Part shown: positions 1 to 7,107 of the stretch, one piece after another
Position numbering within the stretch: position 1 is the first letter of the stretch
Layout: every line of letters begins with the position of its first letter
Assembly (NCBI GenBank): GCA_003162255.1
Contig: PMMJ01000486.1
Location: 227-7,743 of the forward strand
Source: Acidobacteriaceae bacterium
Lineage (GTDB): Bacteria; Acidobacteriota; Terriglobia; Terriglobales; Acidobacteriaceae
Direction: 5' to 3'
Length of the DNA: 7,517 nucleotides
Position numbers and translations under genes: made by a program
Notes under the pieces: model-generated
What the model was told of the DNA's origin: nothing
Databases searched by the model: none
What the model saw: the letters and a program-made list of their open reading frames with translations, nothing else

Positions 1-3000
1 GCCTGACGGAGCCAACTGTGCTGCCGCAGTAATTGTGCACGGCATAGCAAAGGCCGTCAGGTCGAGGAAGTTGTACGGATTACTTTTGTGGTAGACGATG
101 GGCCCGACCACGTCCGGCCGGTCGAAACAATCGCCGCCGCCGCTGAAATCGTCTTCGCAACTGTAATTCAGGGTAAATGGCTGACCGCTCTGCAGAGACA
201 CCGTGCTGTCGAAGCCCCAGCCATTCTTTAAACGCTTCATCGTGCCGCCCATTTGCGGGAGTTCGTAGCTGAACACCCAAGTAAGACGATCAGGAATGTT
301 GAAGTTTGACGGACCGTATTCGCGTTGCGGGTTGTTGCTGTCCTGGGGTTGGGCCGCATTCACAACGAAGTCTTCGAGGTCGCTCGAGTTGTCCAGTGAC
401 TTCGAATGCACATAATTAAGCGCTGAATTGATACCCCGCCAGCCGTTAACCTTAAAGCTGACCTGCAGCGAGTTGTAATTCGATTCCCCGGAGGATTTTT
501 CTTGGAAGATGTAAAACGCACCAGGAGTGCTACTAACAAACGGACGAGGCACGCCAAAGTCTTGGATCGCCCCCGTCGTGGCACAAGTGGCAATGCCACT
601 CGGGCAATCGGCCGCAGTAATCGCGGCCTGGTTCGGCTGACTAATGTCGTAGAACCGGAAGAGCCGGTGTCCCTGTGATCCCACATATCCCACCTGCAGC
701 GTCGTCTTGCTGGTGAGCTGCTGTTGGATGTTGAGATTGTAGTTTTCCATGTAAGGCGTCTTGATGTGCGGATCGACTGCAAAAATGTCACACTCCTGGC
801 TGGAACAGTCGGACGCGCCATAGACGGGCTGGTTGGCGGTAATCGTGGAGACGCTTAGCGATGCACCGGTGATCGCGTCTGGACCGCCAAAGTTCCCGTA
901 TGCTGGGCCTGGGGCATAGTAGGCGGGATAGGGCAGATGGCCGAGGAAGATGTCCTGCGAGAAAGCGTCATAGAAAAGACCAGCCCCGGCACGAATGACG
1001 GTCTTGCCTTTTCCGGTCGGGTCCCAGGCGATACTGGCTCTCGGTGAAAAATCTTTGTGGTCGGGGTTATACAAACGGCTAAGTCCGGGAGTGCCCACCT
1101 GCGCATAAGTGCCCGCTCCAGTGTCGCTCACCGGATCGAAACTCGTCACCAGGAAGTTGGCGAATAGGTTGTTCTTCTCCTGAACTATGCCGTAATAGTC
1201 CCATCGCAGGCCGTAGTTGAGCGTAAGCCGCGGCGTCAAACGAAAAGCATCCTGCAGATAAAGGCCGTAGCCGTTTTCGAAGGTGTGGCGGCGAGAATTC
1301 CCCGAGTACTGCAGTCCGCTGGTAACGTTTCCAGCCACAAAGTTCTCCAGCGCCCCCATGTCCACGGTGTCGTCGTCATTGAAAGTGGTGTTGAATTTCA
1401 AGCGCCCACGAAAATATTTGTTGAAGTACTGTTCGACGCTTGTACGGCGGAACTCAAAACCCAACTTCACGTCGTGCTTGCCCACCTTCCAGGCAAAATT
1501 TTCGATGAACTGATTGTTGGTGTCCACGCGAGCCCGTGAGTCGCCGGAGGTCGCACCTGGTTGCGCGAAGAAACTGGTTCCACTCGGAGTGCCCGAAACC
1601 AGAATGATGGGCAGGCCAGAGTCATGCACGCCCGAGCCCGAACAGTCGGCGAGCGAACTGGCGGCGCACAGCCCGATCGAACTGGGGTGGAAGCTCTGGT
1701 CCTGAGGAAAGAAGCCCTCCGCGAACCGGTTCCATCCGTAGCGCAGTTCATTGATCTTATTTGTGCCAATCGTGTGCACGTAGGAGAGAGAGACCAACTG
1801 GACGCGGGTCGGAGTAATCGTATTGTAGCCTGGGAGTTGACCGCCGGACGCCGTCAAGGCCAGAGGGAAAGACTGCGTGCTGTCGCCGAAGAAATAGCGG
1901 CCGGTCAAAATATTGTTCTGGTTGAAATTGTGATCGATCTTTCCGATCACACTGCTGAGATTGTTGTACGAAGGCGTGATCAACGACGCATTGGGACCGG
2001 CAGGGCAGCCGACATCCTCCCCAGTTCCGGGTGCACTGGGGTTCCCGAACGTTCCCGGAATATTCGGTGCCGGCCAGAATTTCAGTATCGCTTGCGTGAC
2101 CGGGCTCGGCGTTCCTCCGCTGGCAATTATGCTGCTGATATCCGCTTGGACCTGCGCTGGATCTGGCACACATGCCGTCGTCACCGTTCCCACCGTCTCA
2201 CGCTGACCTTCGTAGTTCATGTAGAAAAAGGTTTTGTCCTTCACGATCGGGCCGCCGAGCGAGCCGCCGAACTGGTTGTTGTGGAAGGGCGACCGCAGTG
2301 GTTCCGTGTTGAAGTAGTTGCGGGCATCGAGCGCGTCGTTGCGGAAATATTCAAACAATTCTCCATGCAGCCGGTTGGTACCGCTCTTGGTCACGATGTT
2401 GACCACGGCGCCAGCATTGCGCCCATATTCGGGCTGGAAGTTGGAGAGCACCTTCATCTCAGCGACAGCGCCGATGGGCAGAATGGCCGACGGCACGGCG
2501 AACACGCCGCCCTGGTTGATGGCGGGGTCGTTGCGGTATCCGTCGTTCATGTCGGTGCCGTCGAGCAGGTAGTTGTTGGAGCGTCCGCGCGCACCGTTCA
2601 TGGAGAACTCGCCAAACGATCCGGGCGAGTCGGTGATCTGGTCGGGCGAACCCGCGACACCGGGATTCAGGAAGATCAACTTGGTGTAGTCGCGGCCGTT
2701 GATGGGCATGTCCTCGACCGACTTGCTGGTCAGCACACCTCCCAGTTCATTGGTCTGGGTCTCGATCTGGGGAAGATCCCCGCCGGAGACCTCGACCAAC
2801 TGCGTGACCTGTCCGGTTTTCAACTGCGCGTCCACGCGCCGCTCGGTAGCCACGTTCACTTCGACATCGCTGGTGACTGCGGTCTGGAAACCCGTCTGTG
2901 TTACGGTGACGGAGTATGTGCCGATCTGCAACTCAGGCACGCGGTAGCTGCCGTCAGCGCTGGTGACGGTTGTGCGTTCCAGCCCCGTTGCCACGTTGCG

Positions 3001-3135
3001 CACTTTGACTGTCGCCCCGGCCACGTATGCTCCGGAGGGATCGGTCACGGAGCCGAGGATTGTCCCACGAAACGTCTGGCCCACGAGCAGGGCCGTCGAA
3101 AGTAGAATAAACACCACTAAGAAACGCAGTTTCAT
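1..3135 (-). CDS. Oar-like TonB-dependent receptor, C-terminus cut by window edge
   Basis: Large outer-membrane receptor of the Oar type, a family greatly expanded in Acidobacteriota. Such proteins are thought to import substrates such as glycans or peptides with TonB energy, but nothing here shows the substrate. Reading from ATG 3135, the frame stays open to base 1 (1045 residues), so the stop lies outside; relatives are often about 1050-1250 residues. Residues 1-20 are a signal peptide (MKLRF, hydrophobic LVVFILLSTALLVGQ). Residues about 22-105 are a carboxypeptidase-regulatory-like beta-sandwich (GSVTDPSGAYVAGATV, then TSADGSYRVPELQIGTYSV). The plug region follows at about 120-260, with NGRDY at 146-150, NNYLLDGTDMND at 187-198 and YGRNAGAVVNIVTKSGTN at 237-254. 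Typical family motifs FGGSLGGPIVKDKTFFYMNY (289-308) and NYGLRWDYYG begin the barrel. An AAGGAGG site six bases upstream fixes the start. It is separated from the upstream barrel gene by 291 bases with its own likely promoter. No frameshift was seen. Confidence 0.93.
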   Translation of the reverse strand, partial: MKLRFLVVFILLSTALLVGQTFRGTILGSVTDPSGAYVAGATVKVRNVATGLERTTVTSADGSYRVPELQIGTYSVTVTQTGFQTAVTSDVEVNVATERRVDAQLKTGQVTQLVEVSGGDLPQIETQTNELGGVLTSKSVEDMPINGRDYTKLIFLNPGVAGSPDQITDSPGSFGEFSMNGARGRSNNYLLDGTDMNDGYRNDPAINQGGVFAVPSAILPIGAVAEMKVLSNFQPEYGRNAGAVVNIVTKSGTNRLHGELFEYFRNDALDARNYFNTEPLRSPFHNNQFGGSLGGPIVKDKTFFYMNYEGQRETVGTVTTACVPDPAQVQADISSIIASGGTPSPVTQAILKFWPAPNIPGTFGNPSAPGTGEDVGCPAGPNASLITPSYNNLSSVIGKIDHNFNQNNILTGRYFFGDSTQSFPLALTASGGQLPGYNTITPTRVQLVSLSYVHTIGTNKINELRYGWNRFAEGFFPQDQSFHPSSIGLCAASSLADCSGSGVHDSGLPIILVSGTPSGTSFFAQPGATSGDSRARVDTNNQFIENFAWKVGKHDVKLGFEFRRTSVEQYFNKYFRGRLKFNTTFNDDDTVDMGALENFVAGNVTSGLQYSGNSRRHTFENGYGLYLQDAFRLTPRLTLNYGLRWDYYGIVQEKNNLFANFLVTSFDPVSDTGAGTYAQVGTPGLSRLYNPDHKDFSPRASIAWDPTGKGKTVIRAGAGLFYDAFSQDIFLGHLPYPAYYAPGPAYGNFGGPDAITGASLSVSTITANQPVYGASDCSSQECDIFAVDPHIKTPYMENYNLNIQQQLTSKTTLQVGYVGSQGHRLFRFYDISQPNQAAITAADCPSGIATCATTGAIQDFGVPRPFVSSTPGAFYIFQEKSSGESNYNSLQVSFKVNGWRGINSALNYVHSKSLDNSSDLEDFVVNAAQPQDSNNPQREYGPSNFNIPDRLTWVFSYELPQMGGTMKRLKNGWGFDSTVSLQSGQPFTLNYSCEDDFSGGGDCFDRPDVVGPIVYHKSNPYNFLDLTAFAMPCTITAAAQLAPSG

Positions 3136-3141
3136 TCCGGT

Positions 3142-3148
3142 CCTCCTT
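3142..3148 (-). promoter_or_regulatory. Strong ribosome binding site of the Oar-like receptor
   Basis: On the minus strand this reads AAGGAGG, a full-strength Shine-Dalgarno, with six bases before ATG 3135. It settles the start of the receptor and suggests high translation. Confidence 0.8.
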
Positions 3149-3222
3149 CTCAATTCGTCGCGGGCACTGGAACGGCCCCACGCTCCGCGAACAGCAAAAA
3201 CACTTTCACTTATGATCGCGGG

Positions 3223-3251
3223 ATTATAAACGACTGTCAGCGTCGGTTGCA
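3223..3251 (-). promoter_or_regulatory. Candidate sigma-70 promoter of the Oar-like receptor
   Basis: On the minus strand a perfect TATAAT lies at 3228-3223, about 88 bases upstream of the receptor ATG, giving a predicted leader of roughly 80 bases. A 17-base spacer would put the -35 at 3251-3246, which reads TGCAAC and is a poor match to TTGACA. The -10 alone is therefore the evidence; an activator or an alternative sigma factor could supply the missing contact. Confidence 0.42.
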
Positions 3252-3276
3252 TAGAAAGAATTTATGGCAGGGATCA

Positions 3277-3300
3277 GCGCGCGAACCCGCGCCCCGCGCG
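3277..3300. repeat. GC-rich dyad upstream of the receptor promoter
   Basis: CGCGCG at 3278-3283 can pair with CGCGCG at 3295-3300 across an 11-base loop. A competing stem is GCGCG 3277-3281 with CGCGC 3288-3292. It lies about 50-75 bases upstream of the TATAAT. No T-run follows on the minus strand, so an intrinsic terminator is not well supported; it may be a protein-binding site or chance in a GC-rich patch. Confidence 0.25.
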
Positions 3301-3402
3301 GAGAAACAACCAGGGTCAGCAGGAGATCCGGAGTGGCGTGCGCTCACACCAACCGCCGGAAGCACAACGAGGAAATCTGCGGAATCACAGAATTTGGACC
3401 GA

Positions 3403-3419
3403 CAGCCTCCAGAAGGCTG
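3403..3419 (-). terminator. Possible weak hairpin terminator after the GWxTD/barrel operon
   Basis: Seven bases after the barrel gene's TAG, CAGCCT (3403-3408) and AGGCTG (3414-3419) form a perfect six-base-pair stem with a five-base loop. On the minus strand the next bases are TCGGTCC, with no T-run. The position is right for a terminator, but the stem is short and the tail is missing, so it may only protect the 3' end or be chance. Confidence 0.25.
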
Positions 3420-3426
3420 CGAAATC

Positions 3427-5166
3427 CTAGAAGCTGAAGGCTACGCCGCCACGCACCGAGCGTGCTGACTGCACCAGATAAAGAGTGTGTCCGTCCTGTC
3501 CCATCACGGGCACATAGCCCTGGGCCAGAAGATTTCTCAGGTCCATGAGAATCTCCATGTGTCCCGCCAGGAAATTGGCTGGAATCGGCTGCCGTATGCA
3601 GAGGTTCAAATAAGGATCGGCTCGGCCCGCTGAATCATTAAACAGATCGACCGGCGTCAACGCGCGTCCGCCCGCGTAACGATAGGATGCGACCCAGCGC
3701 GTCTTCGTCTTGGGCACAGTTCCGCTGAACTTCGCGGCCACAGACTGGCGCCGCTCGGCGCGAATCCACTCCCGTGCGTCCTCTAGTTGGACATCGGGGC
3801 GTGACAGGTCGAGCACGCCTCCATAGGCATAATCCAACGTCGCAGTCAGATCGGATAAGAGCTTCCGCTGCAGCACCACTCGCATCCCGTGCGTCGCGAA
3901 ATCGTTCCCCTGATAACTGAAAGTGCCAGAGTCCACATCGGGCAACACGTCACCGAATTCGGACGTCATTTCGCCGGGCGTCATTTCGCCGACCCCGGTG
4001 AGCACCGGATCGATCATGCTGTCGGCGTAGAACGCCACCTGCAGATTGTTCTTGCCGATACGCCGGGAGATCGACACTTCCTGGTGATGCGCCCGCTCGA
4101 CTGCCGGAGAAAATCCGGTGATACTCATGCGCGGCGCGGTTTCGCTCAGGTCCGACGAATACGATTCGAGACCATCGCCGAAGCGATCAAGACCCATATT
4201 CGGGACTGAACTCGCATATTGATATTCCACCACGGTGTTGGGCGTGATGTGCAGGTCGACCGACCCAAAGGGCTTGAAGGTGTTGACCCGCCCCATGAAC
4301 TGGATCGCCTGCAATTCGCTGCCCAGCTTCACCTCCAGCATGTCGCCCAGAACGATCCGATCGGAACTAGTCACCGACAGAGCCTGCAGCGAGCCGCCCG
4401 GCATCGTGTGCTCAGGCGAATTCAGCCTGAGGGCCGTAATCGCCACCGAAGGTTCAAAAACACCATTGAAGCGGTTCGTGTAGGTGGTTCGGAGCACGCC
4501 AGCCGGGATGCCTTGACCGTCGGCCTCATAGCCGAAGTTGCCGTTCAGCCGCAGGGTGCCGCTGGAGAGCAGCGAATGCTCCACGGCAAAGCCGGCGCTC
4601 ATATCCTGGCTGCCGAACCCCTGCTCGGGCGATCCGGCCAGGAAGGTCAAGCTTCCTTTCAAGTCGCGGCCGGAGGCTGACTCCCTGCTTTGTGCGACTA
4701 CGGTTGTGCCATCTGGAAGCACGCGCAGGATGGGCCGATTCGCGACCGAGCGCAGCGTCCACTTCCAGTCGTCATCGTCGACCGGTCCCCGCAATGGAAC
4801 AAGCTGGATGGCCTCGAACAGCGTGGTCAGGGTGACATTCACGATGAGCTTCGCGCCGGAACGGACGCTGATTTTCTCGCGCAGCGCCGGGAGGAACGAA
4901 GGCGCGCTCACCTTGACGCTATACGTTCCGGGCAACAAGCTCGCCACGGAATAGAAGCCACGATCGTCGGTGAAGACCTTCAGCGCCTGCGCGGCCGAAC
5001 CGAGTATTTCCACAGCCGCACCCATCTGCGGCGCGCCACTCCCATCGCGAACGTATCCAGATATCGCACCCGAGATCGCGCCTGAGCCATTTCCGCACCA
5101 CGCCGGGACAGCCACGGTCGTGATCATGACGGCGACGATTACGAAGAACCCGAGCTTTTGGAACAT
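3427..5166 (-). CDS. Plug-less outer-membrane barrel with N-terminal carboxypeptidase-regulatory-like domain
   Basis: This predicted outer-membrane protein of 579 residues has no established function. Residues 1-22 are a signal peptide with a VPA cleavage site; C24 follows Trp, so there is no lipobox. Residues about 33-115 are a CarboxypepD_reg-like beta-sandwich (ISGYVRDGSGAPQMGAAVEI, then DDRGFYSVASLLPGTYSVKV). A linker with the striking stretch DDDDWKWTLRSVANRPILR (130-148) leads into about 420 residues of alternating beta-strand pattern. The protein ends GGVAFSF, with the terminal Phe typical of BAM-inserted barrels. The Oar plug motifs (NNYLLDG, GAVVNIVTKSGTN) are absent, and at 579 residues it is about half an Oar protein. 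An upstream in-frame GTG at 5178 is possible, but the Shine-Dalgarno AGAGGTGG overlaps it and lies eight bases before ATG 5166, so I chose 5166. It follows the GWxTD gene by 34 bases. It might be a channel, an assembly factor or a reduced receptor. Confidence 0.9.
   Translation of the reverse strand: MFQKLGFFVIVAVMITTVAVPAWCGNGSGAISGAISGYVRDGSGAPQMGAAVEILGSAAQALKVFTDDRGFYSVASLLPGTYSVKVSAPSFLPALREKISVRSGAKLIVNVTLTTLFEAIQLVPLRGPVDDDDWKWTLRSVANRPILRVLPDGTTVVAQSRESASGRDLKGSLTFLAGSPEQGFGSQDMSAGFAVEHSLLSSGTLRLNGNFGYEADGQGIPAGVLRTTYTNRFNGVFEPSVAITALRLNSPEHTMPGGSLQALSVTSSDRIVLGDMLEVKLGSELQAIQFMGRVNTFKPFGSVDLHITPNTVVEYQYASSVPNMGLDRFGDGLESYSSDLSETAPRMSITGFSPAVERAHHQEVSISRRIGKNNLQVAFYADSMIDPVLTGVGEMTPGEMTSEFGDVLPDVDSGTFSYQGNDFATHGMRVVLQRKLLSDLTATLDYAYGGVLDLSRPDVQLEDAREWIRAERRQSVAAKFSGTVPKTKTRWVASYRYAGGRALTPVDLFNDSAGRADPYLNLCIRQPIPANFLAGHMEILMDLRNLLAQGYVPVMGQDGHTLYLVQSARSVRGGVAFSF
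3961..3990 (-). repeat. In-frame 15-base tandem duplication in the barrel gene
   Basis: CGTCATTTCGCCG occurs at 3964-3976 and again at 3979-3991 on the plus strand, a period of 15 bases. In the protein it gives GEMTPGEMTS at residues 393-402, probably in a surface loop because it is flanked by loop-like acidic sequence. Length change there would not break the frame. Confidence 0.75.
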
Positions 5167-5174
5167 CTCGCCCA

Positions 5175-5182
5175 CCACCTCT
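5175..5182 (-). promoter_or_regulatory. Ribosome binding site deciding the barrel gene start
   Basis: On the minus strand it reads AGAGGTGG, eight bases before ATG 5166. The GTG at 5178 lies inside this site and could not use it, which favours the ATG. It sits within the 34-base gap after the GWxTD stop codon, consistent with coupled expression. Confidence 0.6.
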
Positions 5183-5200
5183 GGGAAACCAGGCAGCAGT

Positions 5201-6934
5201 TTACTCCACGGCGAAGGTCGCCGTTGGATCCACCGTCTGCTTGGAAAGGTTGTCGTTCACTTTGATCTCGATCTTGTACAGCCCCGGCTGCAGGTTCGCA
5301 GCCGAGAGCGTCTTCTGCAGCGTGACCTGGTCCCCTACATTGCCCATCGTGTCGGTGGACTCGACGGTATGGATGACGGCCCGGTTGTTGGAGTCCGTCA
5401 CATTGTATTCGAAAGTGGCCGAAGGTTTGTGCGTTTTCTCGTCCACACTGAGATTGTAAACCTGCATCCAGAAATTCAGCTTCTGATTGCGTTTGAACGC
5501 GATGGGCTTGCCGTCGGACGGCGCCACGCGTGGCCGCACTTTCATGGCCCCGATCACGAAATTGCCCGTGCCTACGTTCTTGGTCGCCACCGGTTCCATC
5601 TGGTCGGCGATGATGAGCGTTGAACTGCTCAACTTGTCCTCGCTGAAGTCCGGAATCTGGATCGCATGACTCCAACTCCCGGTGCGATCTCCGTTCACGT
5701 CCTTGACCACGATATCCAGACGGTAGCGATTTTGGCTGATGCGCAGGGGGATCGCCTTCCAGTACACCGAAGCATTTTCAGCGGTCTTGGGCAGCAGTTC
5801 CACTGGCACATCGACCTGCACCGTGTCTTCAAAAGTCTGTACGATCTTGCCCGCAAGCGTCGTCACGCGCCCGAAGATATTCACCGTGCCGCGCTCCACG
5901 CCATCCTTGTTCTGGAACGTGACGTCGCGGTTCTTGATCTGAATGGTGATCGGAACCAGAACCGTGTCGCTGGTCACCTTCACGAAGTCCGCTCGCACAT
6001 CGAACGGCATCAGGTTGACGCTAATCTTGTGGCTAACCACTTCTTCCAGATCCTTGAACTTCACGGGCGGCGCCGCCTGTAGTTTGGCAAACTGTTCCAG
6101 ACGATCGAACTCCTTGGCCTGCAAATCGCTATTGAATGGTGACTTTCCCAATTGCTCGAGGCCGCCGTTGGTGAACCGGTCCGACTTGCTCGACATACCC
6201 ATTTGCTCGTACAACGTCAGACCCGCATTCGGGGTGTACTTCAAGGCGTCCTTTTCCGAGCGGTCCATCGTCATGTGATAGTCGCCGCACATGCAGGTAT
6301 CGACGAACTCGATCATCACTTCCTGCCCGATCCCCTCGATGTAGCGATAGCGCCAGGTTTCAAACGGGAAAGTAGAGGTCTCGCCGCCGCCTTCTTCCAT
6401 GGGGCGCTCGTAGCTGCCGCCCGAGGGATGGGAGTCGATCTCATCCGCCGGCCCAAACACGATGTACATCCGGCCACGATCGCTCTTCCAGCCGGGGATG
6501 CCGGCCGCGTAGTGCTCGTTGGCATATGCGATACGCCGGTAGTGCTCTTCCTTAAATTCGTTCTCTTCGGTGTCGGGCGTGGGATCGCGGCGTTGCCAGA
6601 AGGCCTCGATGAACTGATCACGCTCTTCGTCGTTCGAGAGTTGCATGAAGGCCGATCTCTCTTCGTCGGTGATAATCCAGCGCACGTCCTCGTCCAACCA
6701 CTTCCTGTACGTCTTGCTCAACTCGATCTTGAGGGCCTTGGCGTTGGCCTTCCTCTGTTTTTCCGGGATCGGGCGCTTTAGTGGATCTACTTGGCTTCCC
6801 TGGGCAGCCGCCCCTTTTTCATCGGAACCATTCGCGTTCTTGTCCTGCGCTTGCGAAACGACGGTAAAACCCAATGCCATCACTCCAGCTAACACGCCAA
6901 CCGACCAATGATTTCGAAAACTTGCGGAGAACAT
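5201..6934 (-). CDS. Secreted GWxTD domain-containing protein
   Basis: Protein of 577 residues with the GWxTD domain, a family of unknown function found in Acidobacteriota, Bacteroidota and relatives. Residues 1-30 are a signal peptide ending VVSQAQ. A charged linker (31-70) precedes the domain at about 71-240: WLDEDVRWIITDEER, FWQRRDPTPDTEENEFKEEHY, then the signature at 148-152 as GWKSD with Ser in place of Thr, and RGRMYIVFGPADEI. VDTCMCGDYHMTMDRSEKDAL (211-231) closes the domain. Residues about 300-430 and 440-577 look like beta-rich modules; the last, with LQPGLYKIEIKVND, resembles an Ig-like fold. The ATG has GAGGTAGG seven bases upstream. It is the first gene of a pair with the barrel gene 34 bases on, so it probably works at the periplasmic face of the outer membrane. 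No catalytic residues can be assigned. Confidence 0.93.
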   Translation of the reverse strand: MFSASFRNHWSVGVLAGVMALGFTVVSQAQDKNANGSDEKGAAAQGSQVDPLKRPIPEKQRKANAKALKIELSKTYRKWLDEDVRWIITDEERSAFMQLSNDEERDQFIEAFWQRRDPTPDTEENEFKEEHYRRIAYANEHYAAGIPGWKSDRGRMYIVFGPADEIDSHPSGGSYERPMEEGGGETSTFPFETWRYRYIEGIGQEVMIEFVDTCMCGDYHMTMDRSEKDALKYTPNAGLTLYEQMGMSSKSDRFTNGGLEQLGKSPFNSDLQAKEFDRLEQFAKLQAAPPVKFKDLEEVVSHKISVNLMPFDVRADFVKVTSDTVLVPITIQIKNRDVTFQNKDGVERGTVNIFGRVTTLAGKIVQTFEDTVQVDVPVELLPKTAENASVYWKAIPLRISQNRYRLDIVVKDVNGDRTGSWSHAIQIPDFSEDKLSSSTLIIADQMEPVATKNVGTGNFVIGAMKVRPRVAPSDGKPIAFKRNQKLNFWMQVYNLSVDEKTHKPSATFEYNVTDSNNRAVIHTVESTDTMGNVGDQVTLQKTLSAANLQPGLYKIEIKVNDNLSKQTVDPTATFAVE

Positions 6935-6941
6935 AGAAAGG

Positions 6942-6949
6942 CCTACCTC
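6942..6949 (-). promoter_or_regulatory. Ribosome binding site of the GWxTD gene
   Basis: The minus strand reads GAGGTAGG, with seven bases between its final AGG and ATG 6934. This supports that ATG over other in-frame starts. Confidence 0.6.
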
Positions 6950-6970
6950 ACGAGAAACGTCAGTTGCCTA

Positions 6971-7000
6971 ATTCTATGTTCATTGGATACAACAACGCAA
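6971..7000 (-). promoter_or_regulatory. Candidate promoter of the GWxTD/barrel operon
   Basis: On the minus strand TAGAAT (6976-6971, five of six matches to TATAAT) lies 18 bases after TTGCGT (7000-6995, three of six matches to TTGACA). It would give a leader of about 30 bases before ATG 6934. It is the best candidate in the region but a weak one. Confidence 0.33.
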
Positions 7001-7107
7001 GAAGAAGTGGCCTGCCGCCAAAAGATTTCCTGCGTGGGTCGCCCTGCTCTAAACCCCTTAAGAATCCGCGCCTTGCAGCCGAGCAAGAGAAGCTCCACAG
7101 TCCCTCC

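Larger units (their letters stand above)
3136..3426. other. Intergenic region between barrel gene and Oar-like receptor
   Basis: This non-coding stretch of 291 bases separates two minus-strand genes. It contains, in the direction of transcription, a small hairpin (3419-3403), a GC-rich dyad (3300-3277), a perfect TATAAT (3228-3223) and the receptor Shine-Dalgarno. A plus-strand reading frame at 3247-3468 runs into the tail of the barrel gene and has low-complexity, unrecognisable composition, so I do not call it. The layout suggests that the receptor is transcribed on its own and not only by read-through. Confidence 0.6.

Noticed and set aside
1561..3105. Plus-strand open frame of 514 codons starting with TTG, antisense to the Oar-like receptor
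   Set aside because: It shares codon boundaries with the receptor gene on the other strand and stays open because that gene avoids TTA, CTA and TCA codons. The translation is rich in Arg, His and Val and has no recognisable domain, whereas the minus strand gives clear Oar motifs.
3247..3468. Small plus-strand open frame between the receptor and barrel genes
   Set aside because: It runs antisense into the last codons of the barrel gene, and its composition looks like translated non-coding DNA.
5167..5178. GTG start at 5178 for the barrel gene
   Set aside because: It would sit inside the AGAGGTGG Shine-Dalgarno. The ATG at 5166 has correct spacing to that site and begins directly with a normal signal peptide.
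3442..5178. Possible lipoprotein signal at C24 of the barrel protein
   Set aside because: The residue before Cys is Trp, which does not fit a lipobox; a VPA cleavage site two residues earlier fits signal peptidase I.
4970..5623. Plus-strand open frame of 217 codons across the GWxTD/barrel junction
   Set aside because: It is antisense to two well-supported genes and its translation is unrecognisable.
6152..6781. Plus-strand open frame of 209 codons antisense to the GWxTD gene
   Set aside because: It lies wholly within the GWxTD domain coding region, which has strong family motifs on the minus strand.
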